Under the pieces are notes generated by a model. That model was not told the DNA's origin, searched no databases, and saw only the letters and a list, made by a program, of their open reading frames with translations. Position numbers and translations under genes: made by a program. A DNA stretch of 54,421 nt from an uncultured Bacteroidota bacterium (GTDB lineage Bacteria; Bacteroidota; Bacteroidia; Bacteroidales; VadinHA17), in NCBI GenBank assembly GCA_937864815.1, contig CALMJY010000047.1, forward strand, positions 1 through 54,421, read 5' to 3'. Below are positions 17,206-27,524 of this stretch, one piece after another (within the stretch, counting starts at the first letter, position 1; each line of letters begins with the position of its first letter).

Positions 17206-18286
17206 ATTGATACAATCTTACTGTCCCGTACGATGCCTCAACTTTCACTTTTGCCGATGGATTATCTTCCTTTCCGACAACTCCTGAAACTTCAGTTGAG
17301 TTATTTTCAACAATTCTCCTGTTGAATTTAAAGTTATCTTCGTTGTATTTAAGTCCTCCGTATCTTACATGTCCATCCAGTTCATAGCTGGCATTTTCGT
17401 CTATACCCAGCTTTACCCCCATATACCTTACAGCAATGTCAATGGATTCAAATTCGGCAGGAATATTCTCAATTGAGAACGATCCGTAACTGCCATCATA
17501 TCTGAGTTTTGTAACAAGAGTACCAACATTTACATCAGAATAACCATTATCCAGATCGAGGTTTCTGATTTTTTGAATTTTCAGGTTATCGTATTTGCTT
17601 TCACCTAAAACCGAGCTGGTTTCACCAAGATTCAGTTTTGAATATCTGCTGTCAAGGAGGATTGCAGTGCTCTTGTTTATTTCCAGATTTCCGGTATATC
17701 TAATATTCAGAGTCAACCAGCCGCTTTCTTCAATTGTTCCTTTGCCATAAGCCAGGTTAAGGCTGTTCCATGGCTTTTCATTTCCCCTGGTAAGCTTACC
17801 TGCAGTCAGGTTTCCGTATTTAATATCGAGATTAACCAGACCTGCCAGCTCATTGATTTTTGTATTTCCATAACGGTTTGCCAGTTTCAGAGCTGTTTTT
17901 GATGGCATTTTTACATTGTAGTCGATACTGAACTTTTTTGAATCTCCACCCCAGCCTGTAAAGCTGAATTTATCATCTATAACGGTTCTGGCCAGAATAA
18001 GATCCCCATCCTGTGTGAATTGCACGTCAATATAACCCAGGAGTTTTTCTGCTTTCTCTTTACTCGGCAACTCAACAGTAACCTTGACATCTATCACTAT
18101 CTGGTTATTGTCCCAGCTTGCTATTACCACATCACCATACCTGTTATTTATTTCAAGGTTGGTATTTGGTCCTGTTGTATACTCCTTATGAAACTCCTTA
18201 ATTGCCTCTTCAGCCTGTATAATGGAGGGAAAGAATAGAAGAGCCGCTATAAGGAGCGTTCCAGCATTATAATGTAACTTTTTCAT
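17204..18286 (-). CDS. Secreted beta-repeat protein, DUF4097/GIN-like putative adhesin
   Basis: This 360-residue protein has a signal peptide (MKKLHYNAGTLLIAALLFFPSIIQA). The mature part is built from repeated segments of the type NxxYGxxxI (INNRYGDVVIASW, LANRYGNTKI, DIKYGNLTAG, NLAYGKGTI, NIRYTGNLEI, DNGYSDVNVG), which suggests a right-handed beta-solenoid as in DUF4097/DUF2807 (GIN) domains. The molecular function of such proteins is unknown; they are often encoded with ECF sigma and anti-sigma genes, as here. Its start overlaps the stop of the anti-sigma-like gene by 20 bp, so the two are translationally coupled. It is probably the output or sensor of the operon at the cell envelope. Confidence 0.72.
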   Translation of the reverse strand: MKKLHYNAGTLLIAALLFFPSIIQAEEAIKEFHKEYTTGPNTNLEINNRYGDVVIASWDNNQIVIDVKVTVELPSKEKAEKLLGYIDVQFTQDGDLILARTVIDDKFSFTGWGGDSKKFSIDYNVKMPSKTALKLANRYGNTKINELAGLVNLDIKYGNLTAGKLTRGNEKPWNSLNLAYGKGTIEESGWLTLNIRYTGNLEINKSTAILLDSRYSKLNLGETSSVLGESKYDNLKIQKIRNLDLDNGYSDVNVGTLVTKLRYDGSYGSFSIENIPAEFESIDIAVRYMGVKLGIDENASYELDGHVRYGGLKYNEDNFKFNRRIVENNSTEVSGVVGKEDNPSAKVKVEASYGTVRLYQ

Positions 18287-18830
18287 TTTCCTCAGTATTA
18301 GTGTTGTCTATACTTATTGCCTTAAGTTGATCTACAATGTATGTCATGACCTCAAGTTTCGTCTGATAGTGCTCAATCATAGCACTGATAATGCGTTCGT
18401 CATTCGGGTTCGCCTTAAGCTCTTTCTGCAGAGATACGTATACCGAATCCATGCTTTTTAATTCGCTTATAAGCATTTCCTTTTGCTCAGGACTATTTTG
18501 AATATCAGTATTTACAATCTCCTCCTGCATGAGGCTTACTTGGTGGATATAGTAATTCTCAACCTCTTTGTATTGCGGAGAGATTTGTCCGAGAGTCATC
18601 CTTTTGCTGTCTGGCCTTATAAAATGATCCCATGTCCATAATGATGAAAGTGTAACAAGCAGCGTAACAACTGCTGCTCTAAGCAGGTAGGGAACAATAC
18701 TCCTCTTAGGAGCCATGGACTGCCTTCTCAGTTCAAGCTTTACGCTGAATCTTTCAAAGTGTCCGTTCTCCGGTTCCTGGTCATCCCAGAAATTCCTGCT
18801 GTTTCTGAATGCTTCCTCTATAGTTTTCAT
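18267..18830 (-). CDS. Putative anti-sigma factor, single-pass membrane protein
   Basis: This 187-residue protein has a cytoplasmic N-terminal part of about 47 residues (MKTIEEAFRNSRNFWDDQEP...), one membrane segment (YLLRAAVVTLLVTLSSLWTW, about 48-67) and a helical, coil-prone periplasmic part (about 75-175, rich in Glu, Lys and Gln). No zinc-binding anti-sigma motif is seen. Position decides the call: it starts 16 bp after the ECF sigma stop and overlaps the next gene by 20 bp. The expected role is to hold the sigma factor at the membrane until a signal arrives. It could instead be a membrane protein regulated by, but not binding, the sigma factor. Confidence 0.6.
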   Translation of the reverse strand: MKTIEEAFRNSRNFWDDQEPENGHFERFSVKLELRRQSMAPKRSIVPYLLRAAVVTLLVTLSSLWTWDHFIRPDSKRMTLGQISPQYKEVENYYIHQVSLMQEEIVNTDIQNSPEQKEMLISELKSMDSVYVSLQKELKANPNDERIISAMIEHYQTKLEVMTYIVDQLKAISIDNTNTEENEKVTL

Positions 18831-18846
18831 ACCTGTTAAATTTTCA

Positions 18847-19404
18847 TTACCTCTTCAATTCACTTATGAGTTTTTGTTTTGCCCTCGATAACTGTGATCT
18901 GGATGTACTGCTGTTTATTGATAGAATTTCAGCAATTTCATCATGATCATAGCCTTCGAGGAGATAGAGAGAGAGGATGATCCTGTATCCGTCAGGAAGT
19001 CTTTCAATAGCCCCCTTAACTTCTTCAACTTTAACATCGATCTCTTCGTTCCGGGTTGCTTCATCTCCCGAATCATCTCTTATCCCAATGTGTGAATCAA
19101 TATCTTCAAAGATCGCTTTTCGTCTGCTCAATGCATCCAGGGACCTGTTTACCACTATCTTCTTAAGCCAGGCTCCGAAACTCACTGTACCGGAGTAAGT
19201 ATCAATCTTTTCAAAAGCCGAAAGGAATGATTCCTGCATTATATCTTCAGCTTCCATTGAATCGCTCACAATTCTCAGACTTGTATTATACATTGCCTTG
19301 TAATACAACTTGTAAATCTGAAACTGAGCCTTCTGATCACCGGTTTTACACCCGTCTATTAGGTCCTGGTGTATATTTTTGAATGCGGCTTCTACATTTG
19401 CCAT
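18847..19404 (-). CDS. ECF-family RNA polymerase sigma-70 factor
   Basis: This is an ECF sigma factor of 185 residues from the preferred start. Region 2 covers about residues 10-80 (CKTGDQKAQFQIYKLYYKAMYNTSLRIV, EDIMQESFLSAFEKI), an acidic linker follows, and region 4 (about 125-180) holds IERLPDGYRIILSLYLLEGYDHDEIAEIL with the helix-turn-helix ILSINSSTSRSQLSRAKQKL. An in-frame ATG at 19446 would add 14 residues that do not look like part of the family; MANVEAAFKNIH (19404) is preferred. It heads an operon with the anti-sigma-like protein and the beta-repeat protein. Two direct repeats upstream (19455-19490) may be its promoter or operator. Confidence 0.88.
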   Translation of the reverse strand: MANVEAAFKNIHQDLIDGCKTGDQKAQFQIYKLYYKAMYNTSLRIVSDSMEAEDIMQESFLSAFEKIDTYSGTVSFGAWLKKIVVNRSLDALSRRKAIFEDIDSHIGIRDDSGDEATRNEEIDVKVEEVKGAIERLPDGYRIILSLYLLEGYDHDEIAEILSINSSTSRSQLSRAKQKLISELKR

Positions 19405-19454
19405 CTTTACATAAAGACTTGGTTTTATCTGTGTTGCTGCACCCACTTACTATC

Positions 19455-19490
19455 AATTTTACAATCAATAGACGTGGTAAATTTTACAAT
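19455..19490. promoter_or_regulatory. Direct repeats AATTTTACAAT upstream of ECF sigma gene
   Basis: The 11-bp sequence AATTTTACAAT occurs exactly at 19455-19465 and 19480-19490, 25 bp apart start to start. On the coding (minus) strand it reads ATTGTAAAATT. It lies 51 bases or more upstream of the preferred sigma start and could be an autoregulated promoter or a repressor site. No experimental consensus is known to me. Confidence 0.4.
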
Positions 19491-19522
19491 GCTGCATCTG
19501 CAGCAAAAAAAAATAGAAAAAA

Positions 19523-20347
19523 TCAGAAAAAAATCATGGCCATTCCCTGGGTAACTTTTCCGCTGGCATAATCAAGTTCTGAACCGAACAGGCTGTGAGG
19601 TATTGAGTACACAAGAAGAAGCACAAAGGCAGCAAGAATTGTATACATGGGCTTGTCTGTTTTCCTGTTCATATAAACTGCCAGGATCCAGAATAGAAAT
19701 GCTATTAGTGTTTTGTTATCTGTGAGGTCCCATCCGAACGGAACACCAGTCCATAGTTCTCCAAAGGCATAAAGCTGTACAACCGGACCAAGTATCATGC
19801 CACCTGCGGTAAGCAGAATCAGTGTCCACAGGGCATATAGCTTATAGTCAGGCAGTTTGACCAGCGCCATTAATCCGGCAAGTGTTGAAAAGAGCATGGC
19901 CACAAACATAATCAAAACATGGGGAACAAGTATGAAAGGAGGAACTCCTCCTTTGTACCTTATTACAACCGGGGACTCCCTGAATAATACCTGAGTCCCT
20001 TTTGAATCAGTTATTTCAATGTAATACTGAAGTTTTCCTGCGGCAGGCTGTTGCGGAACTGCAGCAAAATAACCCTCTTTTTCATAAACAAAATCAGAAG
20101 ACTGATAGTCTTCATTGGTATTTAACCGCTTGAAGTAAAGTTTTGCCTGAATTGAAGGATCAGTTATTTTCAGTCTGACTGATGATCTCTCATCAAGGGC
20201 GATACTCCTTACAAGCTTTAATTTATGGATGGTGTCATTTAGAGTAACCGATACCCGTTTCGGATAGGTAGGTCCTGTCATTCTCTGATAATATGCAGCT
20301 GACAGAGTTATAATTACAGTAAGAGTCCAGAGTATTGTCTTTTTCAT
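19523..20347 (-). CDS. Hypothetical integral membrane protein with N-terminal beta domain
   Basis: I do not recognise a named family for this 274-residue protein. Residues 1-22 form an N-terminal membrane segment or signal (MKKTILWTLTVIITLSAAYY). Residues 23-130 look like a fibronectin- or Ig-like beta domain outside the membrane (TDPSIQAKLYFKRLNTNEDY, KLQYYIEITDSKGTQVLFRE). Four hydrophobic segments follow: about 135-157, 168-190, 210-226 and 235-251. The last residues are amphipathic, and QGMAMIFF ends the protein. It lies upstream of the sigma gene on the same strand with a gap of over 100 bp. Similar proteins occur in Bacteroidota as uncharacterised ORFs. Confidence 0.7.
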   Translation of the reverse strand: MKKTILWTLTVIITLSAAYYQRMTGPTYPKRVSVTLNDTIHKLKLVRSIALDERSSVRLKITDPSIQAKLYFKRLNTNEDYQSSDFVYEKEGYFAAVPQQPAAGKLQYYIEITDSKGTQVLFRESPVVIRYKGGVPPFILVPHVLIMFVAMLFSTLAGLMALVKLPDYKLYALWTLILLTAGGMILGPVVQLYAFGELWTGVPFGWDLTDNKTLIAFLFWILAVYMNRKTDKPMYTILAAFVLLLVYSIPHSLFGSELDYASGKVTQGMAMIFF

Positions 20348-20391
20348 TTGTATTGCGGTTTTAACAAAATTTCAAATCAACAGTAACATAA

Positions 20392-20445
20392 GTCGCCTAA
20401 CCCGTCGCCTGTAGCCCGTCGCCTGTCGCCCGTCGCCCGTCGCCT
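20392..20445 (+). repeat. GTCGCCT heptamer array
   Basis: A GTCGCCT unit at 20392-20398, five spacer bases, then six contiguous period-7 units at 20404-20445 (GTCGCCT, GTAGCCC, GTCGCCT, GTCGCCC twice, GTCGCCT). The last unit overlaps the stop codon of the M28 gene (TAG at 20446-20444 on the minus strand). Confidence 0.88.
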
Positions 20446-22243
20446 ATAGTTGTATCAGCAGCACTTCTTTCTTCCCGTCACGTAAAACCTCAACGCTTAT
20501 CGTCTCTCCATGCTTCAGCTGACCCATTCTGAACATATAATCCTGTATGTTATTTACAGGCTTCCCGTTTATAGCTGTAATGATATCGCCTTTTTTCATT
20601 CCGCCAAGAGCAGCTGGTTTGCCCGGGGTTACGAAATCGGCCCTGAGTCCGTTTTTAATATTCCCGGCAAAATCCGGCATAATTCCAAGAGTAACACCTT
20701 TTCTTCTTGCTGGTCTTGCCTGTTCTGCAACCGGACCAGCCTCATTGAATTTCAGCCTTTCAGGTTCTGATGCAAGCTGATGTGCCATGCTGTAAACCAG
20801 TGAAGAAACAGTGATCATTCCATTATAGTTAATGCTGTCGGCAACATCATGAGGGGTATGATAGTCGAGATGAGCACCGGTAGTATAAAAGAGGACAGGA
20901 ATATTCTTGCCATAAAAAGCTGAATGGTCCGAAGGTCCATATCCTTCATCTGATAAAGCCAGTTTTATTACGGATGTGTCGCTTACTGACAGTATTTTGT
21001 CCCTTAATCCTTCAGCAGTTCCGACCCCGCTCACCTGAAGCACATTTGTTTCGCGAAGTCTCCCTAGCATATCAAGGTTGATCATGGCATTGACGCTCTT
21101 CATATCTATACCCGGATTTTCAGTGAAATACTTTGAACCGAGCAATCCCATTTCTTCTCCCGAAAAGCCAATGCAGATTATACTTCGTTTATGGCTGTCT
21201 TTCGTTTTGGCATATTTTTCTGCCAGCTCAAGCATCAATCCAACACCGGAAGCATTATCGTCTGCTCCATGATGAACACCAATTGTATCAACAGCCCTGC
21301 TGGATGAGCCCTGGCCTCCAAGACCGAGATGGTCGAAATGGGCACCTATTATAACATATTCATTCTTAAGTTTCTCGTCAGTTCCAGGCAGAACCATAGC
21401 CACATTTCTGGTGACCGATTCTTCTCTTGCAATCTCAGCAATTCCTTTAAGATAAACCTCTGTGGAAAAACCTAATGGCTTTCGGCTGTTATTAAGCTTT
21501 TTCTCAAGGGCAGCTGTAGTGGCGCGTGCTGGTGAAAGTATCTGATCAGCAACATCGCGTTTGATCCTGAATACAGGTATTCCTACAGAAAAATCATTCT
21601 TATTGAGAGGATCAAATGCATCCTGTTCATCTGAAGCTGGTCCGGCAACAAAAAGTACTCCTGCAGCGCCCATGTCTTTGGCAATAAGCGCTTTATCACG
21701 GTCACCGCTGTATGGTATGTAGAAGCTTTGGGTATTATTTACCTCCGGATCAGCCCGTAGTATCATCACCCATTTGCCTTTTACATCAAGATTCTGATAA
21801 TCGTTCCATTTAATGCTGTCAGTATTGATATTGAATCCATATCCGGCAAAGATAACTTCCGCATCAGCCATTCCGTTAGAACTGAATCCCAGTGGAATAT
21901 AGTCCTTTTCACAGGAGTAATTTTTTCCCTGTACCGAAAGCAGATTATTTTTACCCGGAAAGATCCTTTTTGTGACAGTGAATTTTTGAAATCCGTCTCC
22001 TTCAAGGGGTAAAAAACCATAGGAAGCAAGTTCATTCCTGATATAAACAGCTGCAAGGCTGTCACCTTCAGAACCAGTCAGTCTTCCCTGCAGTTCATCC
22101 GAGGACAGGTATTCTATATGTCCCTTCAATTCCTGTTGTGTTACCTCCGACTGCTTTGTAGCGGCACATGAATTAAGCAGGTATATCAATAGTATAGTGC
22201 CGGAGAATGATCTGAGGCACTTAAGGATGGTATTGATTTTCAT
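20444..22243 (-). CDS. M28 family peptidase with PA and PDZ domains, lipoprotein
   Basis: This 599-residue lipoprotein (LLIYLLNSC lipobox, about residue 26) is an M28 zinc aminopeptidase. A PA domain lies at about 110-260. The metal and catalytic residues are in IIGAHFDHLGLGG (about 303), HHGADDNASG (about 326), FSGEEMGLLG (about 361), INLDMLG (about 391) and GPSDHSAFYG (about 439). A PDZ domain ends the protein (about 520-599, RADFVTPGKPAALGGMKKGD). This architecture is common in Bacteroidota and suits peptide trimming in the envelope. It is encoded 10 bp downstream of rocD on the same strand, which suggests an operon and a role in feeding amino acids to catabolism. Confidence 0.92.
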   Translation of the reverse strand: MKINTILKCLRSFSGTILLIYLLNSCAATKQSEVTQQELKGHIEYLSSDELQGRLTGSEGDSLAAVYIRNELASYGFLPLEGDGFQKFTVTKRIFPGKNNLLSVQGKNYSCEKDYIPLGFSSNGMADAEVIFAGYGFNINTDSIKWNDYQNLDVKGKWVMILRADPEVNNTQSFYIPYSGDRDKALIAKDMGAAGVLFVAGPASDEQDAFDPLNKNDFSVGIPVFRIKRDVADQILSPARATTAALEKKLNNSRKPLGFSTEVYLKGIAEIAREESVTRNVAMVLPGTDEKLKNEYVIIGAHFDHLGLGGQGSSSRAVDTIGVHHGADDNASGVGLMLELAEKYAKTKDSHKRSIICIGFSGEEMGLLGSKYFTENPGIDMKSVNAMINLDMLGRLRETNVLQVSGVGTAEGLRDKILSVSDTSVIKLALSDEGYGPSDHSAFYGKNIPVLFYTTGAHLDYHTPHDVADSINYNGMITVSSLVYSMAHQLASEPERLKFNEAGPVAEQARPARRKGVTLGIMPDFAGNIKNGLRADFVTPGKPAALGGMKKGDIITAINGKPVNNIQDYMFRMGQLKHGETISVEVLRDGKKEVLLIQL

Positions 22244-22253
22244 AATGAGATTA

Positions 22254-23465
22254 CTATTCGAATAATTTGAACGCCTCTTTGATAAGCTTGATAGCTTCCA
22301 TAAGCTGTGCTTCTGTTATAATAAGTGGAGGGGCGAACCTGATTATATGTCCGTGAGTTGGTTTTGCAATAACACCCTTCTCTTTCATGGCAAGGCAGAC
22401 ATCCCAGGCTTCTTTGCCATTTTTGGGTTTAATCACAACTGCATTAAGAAGTCCTTTTCCTCTTACCATCTCGATCATCTCCGATTTGATATTTTTGAAC
22501 TCGTCACGGAATATTTCACCAAGACGTTCAGCGTTTTCAGCAAGTTTTTCATTTTTAATGACTTCAAGAGCTGCTATGGCAACCTTGCATGCAATTGGAT
22601 TACCTCCGAAAGTTGAACCATGTTCTCCCGGCTTTATTGTGAGCATAATTTCATCATCTGCAAGGACAGCTGAAACTGGTAGTACACCACCTGAGAGGGC
22701 TTTTCCAAGTATAAGTATGTCAGGACGCACACCTTCGTGGTCGCATGCAAGAAGTTTACCTGTGCGGGCAATGCCTGTCTGAACTTCATCTGCAATGAAG
22801 AGAACGTTTTTCTCCTTACAGAGATCCCAGGCTTTTTTCAGATATCCTTCATCCGGCACATAAACTCCCGCTTCACCCTGAATTGGTTCAACAAGAAAAC
22901 CTGCCACATCCGGATCCTTAAGTGCATTTTTAAGTGCATTCAGATCATTATAAGGAATTATAATGTAGCCCGGAGTGAATGGTCCGTAATCGTTTCTTGC
23001 GTCGGGATCTGTTGACATGGAAATAATACTGATCGTTCTTCCATGGAAGTTTCCTTCACAGGCAATGATCTTGGCATGGTTCTCCTTAATCCCTTTTTTC
23101 TTGTATGCCCATTTGCGGCATAGTTTCAGGGCAGTTTCATCCGCTTCTGCCCCTGAGTTCATGGGGAGTACCTTATCGTACTTAAAATATTTTGTTATGT
23201 ATTCCTCATATTCGCCAAGAACTGAATTATAGAATGCCCTGGATGTAAGTGTAAGGATTGAAGCCTGATCGGTAAGTGCTTTTATGATTTTGGGATGGCA
23301 ATGTCCCTGGTTTACTGCCGAATACGCTGAAAGAAAATCAAAATATCTTTTTCCTTCAACATCCCATACAAACGGACCTTCACCTCTTTCGAGAACTACA
23401 GGTAGCGGATGATAATTGTGTGCACCGTATTTGTCCTCCCGTTTGATATAATCCTGAGTATTCAT
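22254..23465 (-). CDS. rocD: Ornithine aminotransferase
   Basis: This 403-residue class III, PLP-dependent aminotransferase is of normal length. [34 protein letters not shown] at the N-terminus is characteristic of ornithine-oxo-acid transaminase; [18 protein letters not shown] carries the conserved region, [15 protein letters not shown] holds the PLP-ring Asp (about 226), and [10 protein letters not shown] the Schiff-base Lys (about 255). It transfers the delta-amino group of ornithine to 2-oxoglutarate, giving glutamate semialdehyde. Acetylornithine transaminase is the nearest alternative, but the N-terminal motif favours rocD. It lies first in a two-gene unit with the M28 peptidase. Confidence 0.93.
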   Translation of the reverse strand: MNTQDYIKREDKYGAHNYHPLPVVLERGEGPFVWDVEGKRYFDFLSAYSAVNQGHCHPKIIKALTDQASILTLTSRAFYNSVLGEYEEYITKYFKYDKVLPMNSGAEADETALKLCRKWAYKKKGIKENHAKIIACEGNFHGRTISIISMSTDPDARNDYGPFTPGYIIIPYNDLNALKNALKDPDVAGFLVEPIQGEAGVYVPDEGYLKKAWDLCKEKNVLFIADEVQTGIARTGKLLACDHEGVRPDILILGKALSGGVLPVSAVLADDEIMLTIKPGEHGSTFGGNPIACKVAIAALEVIKNEKLAENAERLGEIFRDEFKNIKSEMIEMVRGKGLLNAVVIKPKNGKEAWDVCLAMKEKGVIAKPTHGHIIRFAPPLIITEAQLMEAIKLIKEAFKLFE

Positions 23466-23587
23466 TTTGTTGATTATTAAATAGTTAATAAACAGATAAT
23501 TGTGAATACAATCTTACGAAAGATTTTTATTATTTCAAATGATTAAATTGTAGGATTGTACCTGTACTTCCAAAGAAACAAAATCCA

Positions 23588-23692
23588 TTAACCACAAAGA
23601 ACGCAAAGAATTAACGCAAAGAACACAAAGTTTTTAAATTCAATGTTTTCACTTTGCGCCCTTTGCTAATACTTTGCGTACTTTGCGGTTAA
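23588..23692. repeat. Large inverted repeat built from CAAAG/CTTTG phrases
   Basis: The left half has TTAACCACAAAG, CGCAAAG, CGCAAAG and CACAAAG. The right half has CTTTGCG, CTTTGC, CTTTGCG and CTTTGCGGTTAA, in inverted order. Outer arms 23588-23599 and 23681-23692 pair with one mismatch; 23602-23608 pairs exactly with 23672-23678. It occupies the 280-bp gap between the rhamnosidase and rocD (both leftward). I see no gene or promoter in the rest of that gap. Confidence 0.75.
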
Positions 23693-23745
23693 AACCGACT
23701 TTTAAGACTGTCTCTACCAGGTTAATTATACCAATGTATGGGCGA

Positions 23746-26700
23746 TTACTCAACCTTGCCTATTTTTCTGATGACAACAGGTCCAATAAGTCCTGACTCG
23801 TAAAGCGGATCATTCTTTTTGTAGAACCTGTGAGTTGTGAAAGTATATCTTTTAGTATGTCTCTCTTTGCCATTGATAAGCCACTCCGGCCATTTTCCAT
23901 CTGAAATGCCATCCCATGGCTCCTTTTCATCACCGATAAGCCTGTTGATCCATAGATTTGCAACCTCTATTTCAAGAATGTTATCACCTGGTTTCAAATG
24001 ACCTGTTATTTCAACCTGCCATGGGGCAGTCCATACAACACCAAGATCCTTTCCATTTAACTTAACCCTGGCCATATTGCATACTTTACCAAGATCCAGG
24101 AAAAGACGTTCGCCATGTTCAGAAACTGATTCTTCCGTTACATTAAATTTCTTTGAATATAGAGCAGTTCCGGAATAAAATTTAATTCCTTCATCAGTAT
24201 TCTGAGACCAGTCGGAAAGTTCTTCAAATACCACATTAGAAGGTCCTCCCCAGATTGTATCAAATGTTACATTCCATGGTCCCTCAAGAGCGGTAAATGT
24301 TTTTTCTTCAGTGAGTTCAGAATCATTCTTTTTGACAGTTTCTGTACCTGGTTTTGTTTTATAGAAAATCACAAAAAAGCTTTGCCATGGTTCCATAGTG
24401 ATTTTCAACTGGTACGATTTATTAAGTCTGGATGGCTTTACACTGGTTATTTCACCTGTTACAGCATCCCATATCTCTGCATTTGAAGTACCATTCCGGA
24501 ATAGGCATGTATCGGATATCAAATTGCCTGTGCGGTTTGATATAAAGTAAATTTCCCTGTCAGTAAGGGAGCGGTGATTATACCTGATATTACCTGATGA
24601 AGAAAAATCCTGAATGATTCCTGATTCATTAAGTAATGCGGCAGCAGCCTGGTAGTCAGGATATATATTGAGTGAGTCTTTCGGCTGAAACCCGGTATTA
24701 TTTTTTTTCAGGATCTTATCGCCCCACCACATCTGACCTTTTCCATACTTCTTTTCCTGAAGGCCGGAAGGCATATTGTCTGTTCCCCATATCTCTGTTG
24801 CCAGCACACTTATCTGTTCATCACATCCGGGATAGTTAACGAGTGAAGGTGATTTCAAAGGAGGATTTCCGATTATAATGGCACCTTCATAAACAAGTGA
24901 CTTTATTTTTGTTAGAAGTTCGGGTGTCATGGTTTCAACCTGTGGAAGTACCATAATTTGGTACGATCCTCCGCCAGGAAACATTATCTTTCCATCACTG
25001 ACATATGCATTTCCAATAAGGTACAGAGGCGAGCAGCCATCAAATGAATATCCTTTTTTATCAGGCATAACAGCTGTACCCTCAAGCGCTGTAGGGGGAG
25101 GAAGAAATACATGAGGTGCTCCCTCGGGCGCAAGATAAAGTATGTCTGACACCGATTTACCCTGCGAAAGTACAAACTGGCAACGTGTAATATATTTATG
25201 ATAGGCATCTGCCATTCCCCACCATGTTTGTCCGCGGTCCCAGTGGACTCCATAAGGACCCATTGTCATTCCCGGCCTGTATTTATCAGGGAGTGGTTTG
25301 TGAGCAAAAGTGTGGTATATAAACCGGTTAATTCCCATGCAGAAAGCCCAGTCACCCTGGTTTTTCATATTAGAAGGATACTTTTTCCAGGCTTCCGGAG
25401 AATCAGCTGTAAATGCCTCGGCTGCCACAACAGGTGATCCCGTGACATGAGCTATAGATGTGGCTTCAATACAACTGAAAGCTGAATTGAATCCAAGACC
25501 ATCCGTCCAGAATTCGCACATCGGTATATCAGCAACAGCTCCCAGATCGAGATCTGATGCCGGATTCATATCATAAGGTTCTACTGAAAGCCTGAAACCC
25601 TCTTTTCTCCCCAGGTTTTTAAACTGTTTTGCATGGTTCTCGATAATCAGCTCATTTGATGTCTGACGTATATCCCAAAGGAATCTTTCACTTTTTTCCC
25701 TGCTTCCGACTATTCTTCCGGTGTAAACAGTCAGATAGGGCAGCAGATCATAACCTCTTCTTTTCCTGAATTCTTCCCTGAATTCAGGACTCCAGTTCTG
25801 TGCACCCATTTCCCAGCTGTCGATATGTATCATTGTCCATCCGCCGCCGGATTTATCCATTTTGGGTTGAACCTTTTCTATGAGCCTGCCGGCATAAGTT
25901 TCATAATGAAAATTAAATGATGTTGTATCAAATTTATCTGCTTCAAACCCCAGTCCGGGTTCGGGTGCCGGTCGTGTCACAGCGCCGTTATTCCTTCTTG
26001 CAAATCTCATTATTGTCCACTTACCCGGAGGCACTACCCATTCCAGTGTTCCGTCCTTGTGCATACGGCCAGGTATTCTTTGCACAGAGTTTGGATCTAT
26101 AGCTGACTCTTCTGATTCACCGGGTGATGCTGATGATATTATATAGGGAAGTACACCTGGTTGTGATGTGTAGGGAGCACGATAGTAAAGTGCTTTTTCA
26201 TCAGTGCCTTCAATTCTTTCAGTATTTCCGTTTTCCGGAAAAGCCAGCACAAATACATCTTCATACCATTCATCCCTTATTTGCTTAAGGCCGGGTGTCA
26301 GACTTTCCTCACCGAAGAATGGCCTTTTGTTTTCAGGAACAGGGAGTTTTCCACTGAATTTAACAGGCCCTGTTACGGTTATTTCGCTTGCTACAAGATG
26401 AGTCATTGACTGGGAAGGTGTTACCCACGGACCTCCGCTGCCAGCCCAACCCGGACCTGATCCGAGAATGATCCTGATTCCGAGCCTTTCAGCTTCTCTG
26501 ACAGCATGTTTATATAACTCCTGCCATTCTTCACTCAGGAAATCGACCTTGCCGCGCGGAATACCAACATTAACCTCGAGGAAGAGGACATAGCCGATAC
26601 CTGCTTTCTTCATCGATTCGAGATCGGCAGTCATGGCTTCACGGTTAAGATTGCCATCCATGAAATACCAGTATACTCCCGGTCGGGCCGAGTCTGGAGG

Positions 26701-26814
26701 ATTAATAAATCCCTCCTTAAGGTAATCTGGTTTATGATTATTTGAACAGGAAAAGATTAATAATAGAAGGGGAAGCATGCATCCCCTGACTGAAAGGTTT
26801 TGGATCTTATTCAT
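23746..26814 (-). CDS. Secreted GH106-type alpha-L-rhamnosidase
   Basis: This is a large lipoprotein glycosidase, 1022 residues from the chosen start ([23 protein letters not shown]; lipobox Cys about 23). Upstream in-frame ATGs up to 27015 lie inside trmD and are unlikely. The segment [18 protein letters not shown], then [19 protein letters not shown], and the region [22 protein letters not shown] are typical of GH106. Candidate catalytic Glu residues lie in RLSVEPYD (about 411) and VAAEAFTAD (about 465). A C-terminal GH2-type sugar-binding jelly-roll is present ([20 protein letters not shown], about 920-1000). GH106 enzymes remove rhamnose from pectin and plant glycosides. Its first 8 bases overlap the end of trmD. 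Confidence 0.85.
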   Translation of the reverse strand: MNKIQNLSVRGCMLPLLLLIFSCSNNHKPDYLKEGFINPPDSARPGVYWYFMDGNLNREAMTADLESMKKAGIGYVLFLEVNVGIPRGKVDFLSEEWQELYKHAVREAERLGIRIILGSGPGWAGSGGPWVTPSQSMTHLVASEITVTGPVKFSGKLPVPENKRPFFGEESLTPGLKQIRDEWYEDVFVLAFPENGNTERIEGTDEKALYYRAPYTSQPGVLPYIISSASPGESEESAIDPNSVQRIPGRMHKDGTLEWVVPPGKWTIMRFARRNNGAVTRPAPEPGLGFEADKFDTTSFNFHYETYAGRLIEKVQPKMDKSGGGWTMIHIDSWEMGAQNWSPEFREEFRKRRGYDLLPYLTVYTGRIVGSREKSERFLWDIRQTSNELIIENHAKQFKNLGRKEGFRLSVEPYDMNPASDLDLGAVADIPMCEFWTDGLGFNSAFSCIEATSIAHVTGSPVVAAEAFTADSPEAWKKYPSNMKNQGDWAFCMGINRFIYHTFAHKPLPDKYRPGMTMGPYGVHWDRGQTWWGMADAYHKYITRCQFVLSQGKSVSDILYLAPEGAPHVFLPPPTALEGTAVMPDKKGYSFDGCSPLYLIGNAYVSDGKIMFPGGGSYQIMVLPQVETMTPELLTKIKSLVYEGAIIIGNPPLKSPSLVNYPGCDEQISVLATEIWGTDNMPSGLQEKKYGKGQMWWGDKILKKNNTGFQPKDSLNIYPDYQAAAALLNESGIIQDFSSSGNIRYNHRSLTDREIYFISNRTGNLISDTCLFRNGTSNAEIWDAVTGEITSVKPSRLNKSYQLKITMEPWQSFFVIFYKTKPGTETVKKNDSELTEEKTFTALEGPWNVTFDTIWGGPSNVVFEELSDWSQNTDEGIKFYSGTALYSKKFNVTEESVSEHGERLFLDLGKVCNMARVKLNGKDLGVVWTAPWQVEITGHLKPGDNILEIEVANLWINRLIGDEKEPWDGISDGKWPEWLINGKERHTKRYTFTTHRFYKKNDPLYESGLIGPVVIRKIGKVE

Positions 26815-27484
26815 TTGAAAGGTCTGGTCTGAGTTTGCGTGTTCTTTCCAGTGATTGTTCATGTCTCCATTTATCGATTTCGGCTGCATGTCCCGAAAGA
26901 AGTATTTCAGGTACTTTCCATCCTCTGAAATCGGCAGGTCTGGTATAGACCGGCGGCGCCAGCAGATCATCCTGGAATGAGTCGGAGAGAGCAGACTGTT
27001 CATCTGAAATTGCACCTGGAATTAGCCTTACTATTGCATCAGTTATGGCAGCAGCAGGTATCTCTCCACCTGAAAGAACATAATCACCAACAGATATCTC
27101 CCTGGTTATAAGGTGTTCGCGAATGCGCTGATCTACACCTTTATAATGACCTGCAAGAATAATAATATTGTGTTTAAGAGAGAGCATGTTTGCCATCTTC
27201 TGAGTGAACTTTTCACCATCGGGTGAAGTATAGATTATTTCATCATACTCTCTTTCACTTTTCAGCTTTTCAATTGCTTTGAACACCGGTTCGATCATCA
27301 TTACCATACCTGCCCCGCCACCGAAAGCATAATCGTCTACAGTTTTGTATTTGTCTGTGGTGAAGTCCCTCAGGTTTATGACGTTTATCTCCACCAGCCC
27401 CTTGTCTCTCGCTCTTTTCACAATTGAAAAATTAAAGGGACTCTCAAGCAGTTCGGGAAGCACAGTTATTATATCAATTCTCAT
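26807..27484 (-). CDS. trmD: tRNA (guanine-N1-)-methyltransferase
   Basis: This 225-residue TrmD methylates G37 at N1 in tRNAs that read codons starting with C or G-rich sets. [30 protein letters not shown] at the start, [16 protein letters not shown], the trefoil-knot SAM pocket [28 protein letters not shown], and [30 protein letters not shown] are all canonical. It is usually found beside rpsP, rimM or rplS; here the downstream gene is instead a glycosidase overlapping it by 8 bp. Its length is normal, so the overlap is not due to truncation. Confidence 0.97.
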   Translation of the reverse strand: MRIDIITVLPELLESPFNFSIVKRARDKGLVEINVINLRDFTTDKYKTVDDYAFGGGAGMVMMIEPVFKAIEKLKSEREYDEIIYTSPDGEKFTQKMANMLSLKHNIIILAGHYKGVDQRIREHLITREISVGDYVLSGGEIPAAAITDAIVRLIPGAISDEQSALSDSFQDDLLAPPVYTRPADFRGWKVPEILLSGHAAEIDKWRHEQSLERTRKLRPDLSNE

Positions 27485-27524
27485 TGAAAAATTTTTACCA
27501 AAATTACAAAGATATTCGTTTGAT

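Noticed and set aside
17063-17287. ORF METGGEGERERGRE...
   Set aside because: It is a translation of the GAGAGGGA array and of the terminator that follows.
26815-27015. N-terminal extension of the rhamnosidase ORF
   Set aside because: It lies within trmD in another frame and precedes a proper lipoprotein signal peptide.
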